A stretch of DNA of 64,000 nucleotides, from assembly GCA_965261915.1 (NCBI GenBank), contig CBDHDW010000013.1, positions 1,302,001 through 1,366,000 on the forward strand, read 5' to 3'. Source of the stretch: JAIBDK01 sp965261915. GTDB taxonomy: Bacteria; Pseudomonadota; Gammaproteobacteria; Arenicellales; Poriferihabitantaceae. Below are positions 54,431-63,044 of the stretch, piece by piece. Each line of letters opens with the position of its first letter. The first letter of the stretch is position 1. The notes below the pieces were generated by a model. The model was not told the DNA's origin. It saw only the letters and a program-made list of their open reading frames with translations, and searched no databases. Made by a program: the position numbers and the translations under genes.

Positions 54431-56587
54431 ATGAGAATAGAACAAGGGGAGCTAAGCGTCGATGGATCACTGCATGAGCTTATCGAAACGGAAATATTAC
54501 CCAATAGTGGGGTATCCAGTGAGGTGTTCTGGAAGGGATTACAAGATGTTATAGATAAGTTTGCAAAGAGAAATCAAACGCATTTAAAAAAGCGCGACCA
54601 ATTACAGAAACAACTGGACGGCTGGCATCAGCAAAACCCGGATTCAGTCGAAATGGAATCGTACAAGGCGTTTCTTAAAGAAATTGGCTATTTACAGGAT
54701 GAACCGGGGGAGTTCACGATCGAGACTGAAAATGTAGACCCAGAGGTTGCCGATATCGCTGGCCCGCAACTGGTCGTACCCGTAGATAATGCTCGATACG
54801 CACTCAATGCAGCCAATGCAAGGTGGAATAGTTTGTACGATGCTCTCTATGGAACCGATATTATCCTCGAAGTTGAAGGCTGCAAGAAAACATCCCGATA
54901 TAATCCGGTGCGCGGAATGCAAGTCATTCGATATGTGCGGGATTTTCTCGATCAGGCTGTTCCTTTAGCAGTTGGCAGTCATGCGTATGTTGTGAAATAC
55001 AAAGTCAAGTCAGGCCGATTGGTTGCAGTGATGGGAGACGGCAGCGAAACGGGTCTGGGATGGAGAGAGTGCTTTGCCGGGTATCAGGGGCCAGCGGATT
55101 CGCCCACCAGTATTTTGTTAAAACACAATCACTTGCATATCGAAATTTGTATCGGCGAGGGCTTTTTTATTGGCCGTGGTGATTTGGCAAATATCTATGA
55201 CGTAAAGATTGAGTCAGTTCTGAGTACCATTATGGATTGTGAAGATTCAGTTGCCGCAGTTGATGCCGAAGATAAAGTTCGGGTCTATCGTAATTGGGCA
55301 GGTCTGATGAAAGGGGATTTGAAGTCGACATTAAAGAAGGATGGGAAAATCGTAGAGCGTGTACTTGAACCGAACAGGGAGTTTACCGGGCCTGATGAAA
55401 AAACATTAATGCTTCACGGCAGGAGTTTATTGTTTGTTCGAAATGTGGGTACCCATATGTACACGGATGCAGTTACCCGAAATGGTGAAGAAATCCCTGA
55501 AACCTTTCTTGATGCAATGGTTACGGTGCTTTCTGCGATGCATGACTTAAACGGTAGTGCTGCATTCAGGAACAGCCATGCTGGCAGTGTCTATATTGTA
55601 AAACCGAAAATGCACGGCCCGGAAGAAGTGAATGCTGCGGTTGAGCTTTTCGCTGCAGTTGAAGATGTGTATCAATTGCCGAGAAACACAATCAAAATCG
55701 GCATAATGGATGAAGAGCGGCGCACGACGGTAAACTTAAAAGAATGTTTGCGTATAGCCAGGAATCGAGTGGTATTTATTAATACCGGGTTTCTTGATCG
55801 AACTGGCGATGAGATTCATACCTGTATGGAAGCTGCTGCAGTTATACCGAAAAATAAAATGAAAGCTGCTCCATGGCTGCTCGCTTATGAAGACTGGAAT
55901 GTTGACGTGGGGCTGGAGGCTGGAATGCCTGGACATGGACAGATAGGCAAAGGAATGTGGGCCGCACCAGACAATATGACCGGAATGATGGAACAGAAAA
56001 TTTCCCAGCCACGAGCGGGTGCCAATACGGCGTGGGTTCCTTCTCCAATTGCTGGAACATTACATGCGTTGCATTATCATCAGGTCAATGTGCAGTCTCG
56101 CCAGCAGGATCTATCCGGGTGCATTCGGGCTAGTCTCGAAGATATTTTGACCATTCCGGTTTTGGGGGACAAGCAGGTAAATCACGGGGAGCTCGTCAAA
56201 GAGCTGGAAAATAATGCTCAGGGAATATTGGGATACGTAGTACGCTGGATTGATCACGGTGTGGGTTGTTCGAAAGTACTTGACATTGACGATATTGCAC
56301 TAATGGAGGATCGTGCAACTTTGCGAATCTCCAGCCAGCATATTGCCAATTGGCTGCGACATGGATTAACCAATGAGAAACAAATTCGCAAGGTATTCAA
56401 AAAAATGGCTGGCGTTGTAGATCGGCAAAATTCATCTGACCCGTCGTATACCCCGATGTCTGAGAACTTTGAGAACAGTATTGCCTTTCAAGCGGCGCTG
56501 GAGCTGGTATTTGAAGGCAGGGAATCACCGAATGGTTATACTGAATTTGTGTTACATCGCCGCCGCAAACAACGTAAAGCAATGTAG
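54431..56587 (+). CDS. glcB: Malate synthase G
   Basis: 718 aa, the usual length for malate synthase G, which condenses glyoxylate with acetyl-CoA to malate. Motifs are G-P-Q-L-V-V-P-V, N-A-A-N-A-R-W (N-terminal clasp), M-D-C-E-D-S-V-A-A-V-D-A, L-M-H-G-R-S-L-L-F-V-R-N-V-G and a divergent G-L-E-A-G-M-P-G-H-G-Q-I-G-K-G-M-W. It is the only glyoxylate-consuming gene in the window and completes the route from urate. It lies just after the IS5 remnant; its upstream region is AT-rich with no clear ribosome site. Confidence 0.95.
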   Translation: MRIEQGELSVDGSLHELIETEILPNSGVSSEVFWKGLQDVIDKFAKRNQTHLKKRDQLQKQLDGWHQQNPDSVEMESYKAFLKEIGYLQDEPGEFTIETENVDPEVADIAGPQLVVPVDNARYALNAANARWNSLYDALYGTDIILEVEGCKKTSRYNPVRGMQVIRYVRDFLDQAVPLAVGSHAYVVKYKVKSGRLVAVMGDGSETGLGWRECFAGYQGPADSPTSILLKHNHLHIEICIGEGFFIGRGDLANIYDVKIESVLSTIMDCEDSVAAVDAEDKVRVYRNWAGLMKGDLKSTLKKDGKIVERVLEPNREFTGPDEKTLMLHGRSLLFVRNVGTHMYTDAVTRNGEEIPETFLDAMVTVLSAMHDLNGSAAFRNSHAGSVYIVKPKMHGPEEVNAAVELFAAVEDVYQLPRNTIKIGIMDEERRTTVNLKECLRIARNRVVFINTGFLDRTGDEIHTCMEAAAVIPKNKMKAAPWLLAYEDWNVDVGLEAGMPGHGQIGKGMWAAPDNMTGMMEQKISQPRAGANTAWVPSPIAGTLHALHYHQVNVQSRQQDLSGCIRASLEDILTIPVLGDKQVNHGELVKELENNAQGILGYVVRWIDHGVGCSKVLDIDDIALMEDRATLRISSQHIANWLRHGLTNEKQIRKVFKKMAGVVDRQNSSDPSYTPMSENFENSIAFQAALELVFEGRESPNGYTEFVLHRRRKQRKAM

Positions 56588-56618
56588 TATCCCGCTGTTA
56601 GTGCATCGCATTACGATT

Positions 56619-56652
56619 GCCCGTGTCCCGGTTTACCGGGTGCGGGCTATTT
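56619..56652 (+). terminator. Terminator after glcB
   Basis: A two-part stem: GCCCG with CGGGC outside and CCCGG with CCGGG inside, around a TTTA loop, followed by TATTTTAT. It lies 31 bp past the glcB stop. Confidence 0.6.
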
Positions 56653-56739
56653 TATGTTGATTATCCGTTTAACCGGTAAGCTGGTAATGGGCAAGGGTTG
56701 TATTGATGAGGAGAAATACATTCGCTGTACGGGGTCCTT

Positions 56740-56931
56740 GTGACATTAACTCTGGTTGCTTTAGCGGGCGGGTTTACCTTTGTACTTGACTGGCGGCCAG
56801 TAGCGCCGAATCATGTTGCATGGCTGTCTTTAATAAGCACTGGGTTTTTCTGCCAGAAAACGGCAGTTCGAATGGGAGAGTTGTCCTATATTGCGTCATT
56901 TCTGTTTACATCCATTCTGGTGGCGGTATAG
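56740..56931 (+). pseudogene. EamA-family transporter, C-terminal scar
   Basis: The frame gives L-T-L-V-A-L-A-G-G-F-T-F, W-R-P-V-A-P-N-H-V-A-W-L-S-L-I-S and L-S-Y-I-A-S-F-L-F-T-S-I-L-V-A-V, the pattern of late EamA helices. The start and end of the gene are missing. Confidence 0.55.
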
Positions 56932-56951
56932 TGCGCACGTATATTCAACCA

Positions 56952-57150
56952 ATGTCCAACAACACCCAAGGCATACTCTGCCTGATGGTGTCGCTGATAT
57001 TTTTGACAGCCAGTGATTCAATAATTAAATGGTTAAGTCCAACCTACGCATTGCATCAGATCATGTTGTTTCGGGCATTTTTCGCGATGATTATTGTGCT
57101 GATTATCGTTCAATTGGAGGGCGGATGGAGAACCTTATTCGGTTATAACT
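56952..57150 (+). pseudogene. EamA-family transporter, N-terminal scar
   Basis: From ATG 56952 the first two EamA helices are recognisable (Q-G-I-L-C-L-M-V-S-L-I-F-L-T-A-S-D, then H-Q-I-M-L-F-R-A-F-F-A-M-I-I-V-L-I-I). Homology ends near G-G-W-R-T-L; the frame then runs into unrelated sequence. Confidence 0.55.
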
Positions 57151-57259
57151 CTTTCGTTTGTGGGCAGTGGTTTAATTATTTTCAGCGGATTGTGGATAGC
57201 ATGGATCGAAAAACGCTCTTCGCTGCAACTTACGGAGGTTCCCGCGGCCCGATAGCAAT

Positions 57260-57794
57260 TTATTGGCCCCTATTCTCCAACTGATCTGCCAGATCCAGAA
57301 AATCCTTGCAGTGAAAAGTATTTAATGGATTTGGGGAAATCGTATTTCCCCTTAATGGTCCAAACTCATCAGCTCGTTCAACAAATGCGGTTAGAAGGCC
57401 GCAAGCTCTGGCAGCGTCGAGATCACTTTGATGAGATGCAACCAACATTTAGTGTAATGTGATTTAAGTTTAGTCAGTCCTGCCACCGCGTCCGGCCACG
57501 GATCAAGCCGATGCCAAACTTTATTCAGGTGTTCTTTCTGTGTTTCCTCCAAACTAGTCATAGAAAATACTTCCAGCAGGTCATCCAGAATCATTCGATG
57601 CAAATCGTCGATCAGTGTCCAGTCCGGCTCACCTGACGCAACACGCCGCATTGCTCGAGCGTAGCCGTCTCTCCATGCTAGTGGAACGCATTTGCATCAA
57701 CCTCAAGCCCCATGCCCTCTGGTTCGGCGCAAACGGATCCGTACCAATCTACAACGGTGCCAAATACATCAAAAGCTAAAACTTTCGGATTCAT
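57260..57794 (-). pseudogene. Haloacid dehalogenase type II (HAD) remnant
   Basis: The minus strand starts at ATG 57794 with the HAD motif A-F-D-V-F-G-T-V-V-D-W (nucleophile Asp). A stop occurs after about 37 codons. The sequence then resumes in another frame (G-E-P-D-W-T-L-I-D-D-L-H-R, R-L-D-P-W-P-D-A-V-A-G-L). It jumps to the last HAD motif (M-L-V-A-S-H-Q-S-D-L-D-A-A) after losing about 60 codons. Inactive. Confidence 0.75.
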
Positions 57795-57967
57795 ATGTTT
57801 CGGGATATTGCGCTGGGTGTCGGCTGTGGGGTCTAATCTTATATCAATATCTGAATCTAGCCCGAAAAAATTTATGACATTAAGAATCTTTAAATGCGAC
57901 GGATTCGCTGAAAGATGCTGGAACGTTGGTTAACCACAGGAGTGTGAGTAAATTTTCAGTTGAAATC

Positions 57968-59005
57968 CTAATCCATTAACCTTCGGGCGATTTTCTCAGC
58001 GCTGTATCGAACAACATCACAGACCGGTAAGCCGACTTCATCTTCAAGCCGGATCATTTCCCGTTGTGCTTCTTCGTCACTTAATCCGGATGTATTAAGT
58101 ACAATTCCGGTGGTTTTAGCCGGGGTGAGAGAGCCGCAAACCGAGGCGAGATCTTCATTGAGCTGGATAAACTCTTTTAGCGGCGGAACTTTAACGTGTT
58201 CTGGTTTACGCAATTGTGTCATGCCCGCACGATGGCACATGATTAAGTCTGTAGCACAAGACCCGCGCATCAGGGAAAGTGTAGCGGAGCTGCCCGGATG
58301 GAGCAGTGATCCCTGACCTTCAATAAATATAATGTCGGCATCCGCAGATTCCATTACTGCGGTTTCTACGGCACCGGGGGCATGGTCTACTTTAAACGCA
58401 TCCAGGGGTATGCCTTTGCCGGTGACGGAAATGCCGATCTGGCCTGTTGCAACAAAACTGGTTTTAATCTCTGGTTTGTTGTCATTAATCCACTGGTAAA
58501 TTTCGAGTCCTGCGGTCATTTTACCTATCGCCATGTCGGTGCCCACGAGCAAAACACGTCGATTGGTAAGTTCCGCGGCACGCGCACGAGCGATATTCGG
58601 AGTGAAAGCAGGTTGGCGAACATCCCAAATCCATTGATCGACAGAGAGGGTATCGCCAAACAGGTCATTCAAACTGTCGTGCAGTCCGTTAACCAGGCAC
58701 ATGCCTTTTTCGATGGCCTGTTTTAGAGGCGGGTGCCAATCTTTGGGGATACGGCCGCCGGACGGCGCAATTCCGAGAACCAGGACCTCAGCGCCTAGTG
58801 TCACTGCTTCATCAACCGTTTCAACGACCGGGAAAGTGAAAGGCAGATCTGTGGTTTCACATACTTTTTTACCAGCATGATCGGAATCAATGATACAGAC
58901 GATTTCATTCTGACTAAATCGCATCAGCCCGAAGCCCATTTTTCCATAATTAGAGTCCAGGTTTTTTTCCATATAGATCGCGATTTTTTGGTTTTCTTTT
59001 AGCAT
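57968..59005 (-). CDS. dgcN: DUF1611 family N-acetyltransferase, DgcN-like
   Basis: 345 aa. The P-loop-type motif G-T-D-M-A-I-G-K-M-T is at residues 155-164; V-A-T-G-Q-I-G-I and I-F-I-E-G-Q-G-S-L-L-H-P-G are typical of DUF1611. In marine bacteria DgcN has been described as acetylating D-glutamate, whose product DgcA then epimerises, opening D-glutamate to central metabolism. The gene follows dgcA by 23 bp on the same strand, the conserved pairing. It is the last gene of the leftward cluster. Confidence 0.85.
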   Translation of the reverse strand: MLKENQKIAIYMEKNLDSNYGKMGFGLMRFSQNEIVCIIDSDHAGKKVCETTDLPFTFPVVETVDEAVTLGAEVLVLGIAPSGGRIPKDWHPPLKQAIEKGMCLVNGLHDSLNDLFGDTLSVDQWIWDVRQPAFTPNIARARAAELTNRRVLLVGTDMAIGKMTAGLEIYQWINDNKPEIKTSFVATGQIGISVTGKGIPLDAFKVDHAPGAVETAVMESADADIIFIEGQGSLLHPGSSATLSLMRGSCATDLIMCHRAGMTQLRKPEHVKVPPLKEFIQLNEDLASVCGSLTPAKTTGIVLNTSGLSDEEAQREMIRLEDEVGLPVCDVVRYSAEKIARRLMD

Positions 59006-59028
59006 TTTTCAATCAATCCAAATTTTAA

Positions 59029-60066
59029 CTAAACGTTCAGTTTTGCACCGTGGCCTGGAAGGTCGTTAGGCATCATTACCCCTCCGACAAGCTGCGCACC
59101 TGAACAGGGATCCGGATCGAGATTGAGATGCGAATCCAGGTCCACATGATCCATCAGTCCGGTTATCGCAGCACCTGCAGAGATTGACATTGAAGATTCA
59201 CCCTTACAACCGATCATGGTTTTCAATCCAAACGATCTGGCGACCGCTATAATTCGCAATGCCTCGGTAATACCGCCGCATTTCATTAACTTCAGGTTCA
59301 CACCATCTACGCTATCGCACCAGTTTTGTATATCTTTTGAAAATCGACAGGACTCATCCACATAAATCGGAAGTGGCCGATTTTTGAATATTCCGGGTAA
59401 TTCACATTCCTGACCCTCCTTAAGCGGTTGTTCGACGTAGTCTGTATTGCGCTCCGCCAGCCATTGCATCATCATAATCGCCTGATCGGGGTCCCAGCCG
59501 CCGTTTGCATCGACGCGTAAATTAACATCATAGTGTCTGGTGCTTTCGACTACTTGAGAAAACATGGCCTTATCCGCTTCCACTCCTTCAGGTGAGCCAA
59601 GTTTGATTTTTAATGATTTGACACCGGTTCCATTTAACAAAAGGGGGACACGTTGTTTGACGACTTCTGGCGGATTGATGCCGATGGTTACCGAAGTTGG
59701 TACCGTTGGCTTGCTCGCACCTATCAGTTTATAGAGGGGTAATCCTGCGGTCTTTCCGAGCCAATCCCAAAGTGCAATATCCAGACCAGCCAACGCGCAA
59801 GCCGGGATATTTTGTTCAATTGCCAGATCAAATATTTGTTGAATGGAGAGTGTGTCCAAGTCCTGGCTGGTGAACTCGCGAAGGATTTTTTCGGCGGATT
59901 CGGTATTGTCAACGCCTTCTGTTTTCCCCGGGGACATTTCACCCCAACCGGTGACACCGTTTCTGCTGACTGAGATAAACAGGTTCTCAGATCCCCGGTG
60001 AACCCCGCGGCTAATTGCAAGGGGAAACCGTTTCTTTAAGTAAATTGATTGGAAAGATATATCCAT
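59029..60066 (-). CDS. dgcA: Enolase-superfamily epimerase, DgcA-like
   Basis: 345-aa dipeptide-epimerase/DgcA-type member of the enolase superfamily. The catalytic lysine pair is in K-I-K-L-G (153-156), metal ligands in V-D-A-N-G (Asp186), V-E-Q-P-L (Glu212) and V-D-E-S-C (Asp237), and the opposite lysine in N-L-K-L-M-K-C-G-G (Lys259). Paired with dgcN it should epimerise N-acetyl-D-glutamate. L-Ala-D/L-Glu epimerase of peptidoglycan recycling is the alternative. It begins 10 bp after pta. Confidence 0.85.
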   Translation of the reverse strand: MDISFQSIYLKKRFPLAISRGVHRGSENLFISVSRNGVTGWGEMSPGKTEGVDNTESAEKILREFTSQDLDTLSIQQIFDLAIEQNIPACALAGLDIALWDWLGKTAGLPLYKLIGASKPTVPTSVTIGINPPEVVKQRVPLLLNGTGVKSLKIKLGSPEGVEADKAMFSQVVESTRHYDVNLRVDANGGWDPDQAIMMMQWLAERNTDYVEQPLKEGQECELPGIFKNRPLPIYVDESCRFSKDIQNWCDSVDGVNLKLMKCGGITEALRIIAVARSFGLKTMIGCKGESSMSISAGAAITGLMDHVDLDSHLNLDPDPCSGAQLVGGVMMPNDLPGHGAKLNV

Positions 60067-60076
60067 AGGGGAAAAG

Positions 60077-61072
60077 TTATTGATTGGCCTGGACTGCGGT
60101 TACGGCTATGAGATTGATTATATCTTCAACGCTGCAACCTCGTGAAAGATCGTTTACGGGGCGTTTCAAGCCCTGGAGAATGGGGCCAATAGCCTGGGCT
60201 CCACCAATGCGCTGTGCGATTTTATAGCCGATATTACCAGACTGCAAATCGGGAAATACAAACACGTTGGCGGGGGTGTTAATTTCAATTTGCGGTGCCT
60301 TTTGTTCAAGGATGGCGGGAATAATCGCGGCATCAAACTGGACTTCCGCCATTACCGATAAATCAGGTCTCAGGTTGTTGATGGTATTTCCTGCTTCCTT
60401 AACCTTATCGACATTCGGATGATGGGCACTTCCGGCGGTTGAAAAAGAAAGCAACGCTACCGTGGGATCAATCGCCAGCAATCGACTTGCGCTGTCCGCC
60501 GAAGCGATGGCGATGTGAGCCAGTTGACTGGCATCTGGATCGATGACTAACGCACAGTCCGCAAACACCGTTGTTCCATTAATAGCCTGATGTGGTAAGC
60601 CAAGTTCGATTATAAAAAAGCTCGAAACCAGTGCATTTCCAGATGACATGCCGATAAGCTGAAGTGCCGATCGCACAACCTCAGAAGTTGTGGTAATCGC
60701 GCCAGCAACACAACCATCAGCGTCACCCGCGGTAACCATCATGCAGCCAAAAACAAGCGGATTCTGGATAAGCTCCGCCGCTTTTAATTCAGTTAAGCCT
60801 TTATGCTTACGCATCTCCAATAATTGATTCTGATAATCTGCTGTCGATGGGCAATCCGCTGGATCAATAATTGAAACACCCCGGAGATTACAATCGCATT
60901 GATCTGCCAATGTCGAGATGGCAGAAGGTTCTCCAATCAGGGAAACTCTGGCGATTCCCATAGCAGTTGCTCGACAGGCGGCTTCAACAATCCGAACATC
61001 CGTTGCTTCAGGTAGTACGATGTGTTTGGGTTCCGCTTTGGCTGAATTAATGATCTTATCCAGAGACGACAT
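60077..61072 (-). CDS. pta: Phosphate acetyltransferase
   Basis: 331 aa, the short Pta form usual next to xsc. It turns acetyl phosphate made by Xsc into acetyl-CoA. Motifs are H-I-V-L-P-E-A-T-D-V-R, G-A-I-T-T-T-S-E-V-V-R-S-A-L-Q, F-A-D-C-A-L-V-I-D-P and V-F-V-F-P-D-L-Q-S-G-N-I-G-Y-K. I start at ATG 61072; the longer frame reads through the xsc terminator. Although a terminator separates it from xsc, the order xsc-pta is conserved. Confidence 0.92.
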   Translation of the reverse strand: MSSLDKIINSAKAEPKHIVLPEATDVRIVEAACRATAMGIARVSLIGEPSAISTLADQCDCNLRGVSIIDPADCPSTADYQNQLLEMRKHKGLTELKAAELIQNPLVFGCMMVTAGDADGCVAGAITTTSEVVRSALQLIGMSSGNALVSSFFIIELGLPHQAINGTTVFADCALVIDPDASQLAHIAIASADSASRLLAIDPTVALLSFSTAGSAHHPNVDKVKEAGNTINNLRPDLSVMAEVQFDAAIIPAILEQKAPQIEINTPANVFVFPDLQSGNIGYKIAQRIGGAQAIGPILQGLKRPVNDLSRGCSVEDIINLIAVTAVQANQ

Positions 61073-61163
61073 AGGGTGAGATAAAGTTGGTTTGAGCAAG
61101 CGTCCTATTTTGGCTTTGATTGTAACTTGTTGGCAAGGGTTCAGAATCGCGGCATACAACCAA

Positions 61164-61199
61164 CCGGCAAAAAAAAGCCGCACCCAATGGTGCGGCTTT
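61164..61199 (-). terminator. Terminator after xsc
   Basis: On the minus strand AAAGCCGCACC, a 4-nt loop and GGTGCGGCTTT form an 11-bp perfect stem followed by more Ts (61170-61173 and beyond). It lies 23 bp past the xsc stop, so xsc is expressed above pta. Confidence 0.92.
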
Positions 61200-61221
61200 G
61201 AATTTCGATGAAATCTTTGTT

Positions 61222-62985
61222 CTAGACGTAGTCTTTGTATTTCGCCAGGTGACGAACAGGCTTAGATAGTGCATCACGGCGGAATGGGTCGCCCAGCTCA
61301 CGCGTACACATAATTTCGATAACGGTAGATTTGCCATCGTTCATTTGCATGTCGACTGCCCGGGTTAATGCGGGGCCGACATCTTCCAGCCTGTCAACGA
61401 TGATACCTTCGGTACCCATGGCTTTACCAATTCCGGCAAAACTTTCATTGTCAAGTTCGCCGGCGACGAAACGTCGGTTATAGAAATCAACCTGGTTTTT
61501 CTTTTCAGCACCCCATTGACGGTTGTGGAAAACCACACCGGTTACTGGGATGTTGTGACGAACCGCGGTCATAATTTCCGCACAGCTCATCGCCCAGGCG
61601 CCGTCACCGGAGTAGGCAACTGCTGGCCGATCAGGTGCGGCGCATTTTGCACCGATCATGGTTGGCAGGGAATATCCGCAGTTACCAAAGCTCATCGGTG
61701 CAAGAAAGCTTCGTGGACGCTCGAATCGTAGATAACTGTTTGCGACGGCGTTGATATTGCCGATATCGGTGGAAACCATTACCTCAGCAGGCATCGCTTT
61801 TTCAAGCTCCCGAAGAACTTGACGGGGGTGCAGCCAGTTGTCACCTTCTTCGCCTTGCTCCTTGATCATATCGAGGCTGAAATCGTCTTTTTCGTGAATC
61901 CAGCTATCCAGTTCTGCTTCCCAGGAAGCTTTTTCAGAAGAAATTGTTTCCGAGCGATTGGTCTTGCTGGCATCGCAAACCAATTCTTTCTGATTTAAAC
62001 GAGCCAGTAATGCTTTAGCGGCAGCACCGGCATCTCCACAAATTCCGACGTCGATCTTTTTAACCAGGCCGAGCATTTTATGGTCAGCGTCAATCTGGAT
62101 GATTTTCGCGTCTTGTGGCCAGTAGTCAATTCCATATTGCGGTAGCGTACCGAATGGTCCCAAACGAGTTCCCAGGGCAATAACCACGTCCGCTTTACTC
62201 ATTAGTGACATCGCTGCTTTAGATCCTTGATACCCCAAAGGACCAGTCCACAAAGGATGGCTTGCCGGGAATGAGTCATTGTGCAGATAGCTGTTCACTA
62301 CTGGTGCGCCGAGTCTTTCTGCCAGTGCTTTACACTCTTCAACTGCATCCGCCATGACGACACCGCCACCAGAAATGATGACTGGAAATTTTGCATTTGC
62401 GATCATTTCTGCGGCGCTATTGAGTGAATCTTCGCCGCCAGGTCCTCGATCCAAACGCATTGGCGTAGGGATTTCTACATCAATATCACCATAAAAATAG
62501 TCACGAGGAATATTTAACTGAGTCGGTCCGATTTCGGACAATGCGCGGTCAAAACAGCGACCAGTGAACTCCGCCATGCGCGCGGGGTTGTTTACGTGGC
62601 CCTGGTATTTGACGAATTCCTGAAACATCGGAAGTTGATTGGCTTCCTGAAAGCCGCCGAGGCCCTGGCCCAGGGTGCCGGTTTCCGGCGTAATCATAAC
62701 CACAGGAGAATGCGCCCAGTAAGCCGCAGCAACCGCAGTAACGCAGTTACTGATCCCTGGTCCGTTCTGACCGATCACCACACCATGACGCCCGCTTACC
62801 CGCGAATAGCCGTCGGCCATATGCGCAGCGCCTTGTTCGTGAACAACCGGAATCAGTTGAATTCCTGCTGGAGCGAATATATCCATCGCATCCATAAACG
62901 CTGAACCCATGATACCGAAAATTTCGGTGACGCCATTGGCGGCCATGGTTTCAACGAAAGCTTCTGAAGGCGTCATTCTTGCCAT
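61222..62985 (-). CDS. xsc: Sulfoacetaldehyde acetyltransferase
   Basis: 587-aa ThDP enzyme converting sulfoacetaldehyde and phosphate to acetyl phosphate and sulfite. Typical Xsc features are the start R-M-T-P-S-E-A-F-V-E-T, G-I-M-G-S-A-F-M-D-A-M-D, V-H-E-Q-G-A-A-H-M-A-D-G-Y (ThDP Glu) and the PP-domain G-D-G-A-W-A-M-S with V-V-F-H-N-R-Q-W-G-A-E. GAGG precedes the start. It lies between ald and pta, the taurine-dissimilation arrangement. The sulfite exporter and taurine aminotransferase are not in this window. Confidence 0.95.
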   Translation of the reverse strand: MARMTPSEAFVETMAANGVTEIFGIMGSAFMDAMDIFAPAGIQLIPVVHEQGAAHMADGYSRVSGRHGVVIGQNGPGISNCVTAVAAAYWAHSPVVMITPETGTLGQGLGGFQEANQLPMFQEFVKYQGHVNNPARMAEFTGRCFDRALSEIGPTQLNIPRDYFYGDIDVEIPTPMRLDRGPGGEDSLNSAAEMIANAKFPVIISGGGVVMADAVEECKALAERLGAPVVNSYLHNDSFPASHPLWTGPLGYQGSKAAMSLMSKADVVIALGTRLGPFGTLPQYGIDYWPQDAKIIQIDADHKMLGLVKKIDVGICGDAGAAAKALLARLNQKELVCDASKTNRSETISSEKASWEAELDSWIHEKDDFSLDMIKEQGEEGDNWLHPRQVLRELEKAMPAEVMVSTDIGNINAVANSYLRFERPRSFLAPMSFGNCGYSLPTMIGAKCAAPDRPAVAYSGDGAWAMSCAEIMTAVRHNIPVTGVVFHNRQWGAEKKNQVDFYNRRFVAGELDNESFAGIGKAMGTEGIIVDRLEDVGPALTRAVDMQMNDGKSTVIEIMCTRELGDPFRRDALSKPVRHLAKYKDYV

Positions 62986-63044
62986 GTCATTACCTCGTCT
63001 TTTATTGAAAATTAATTAACTGTTAATACTGAAAAGAAATTGGT

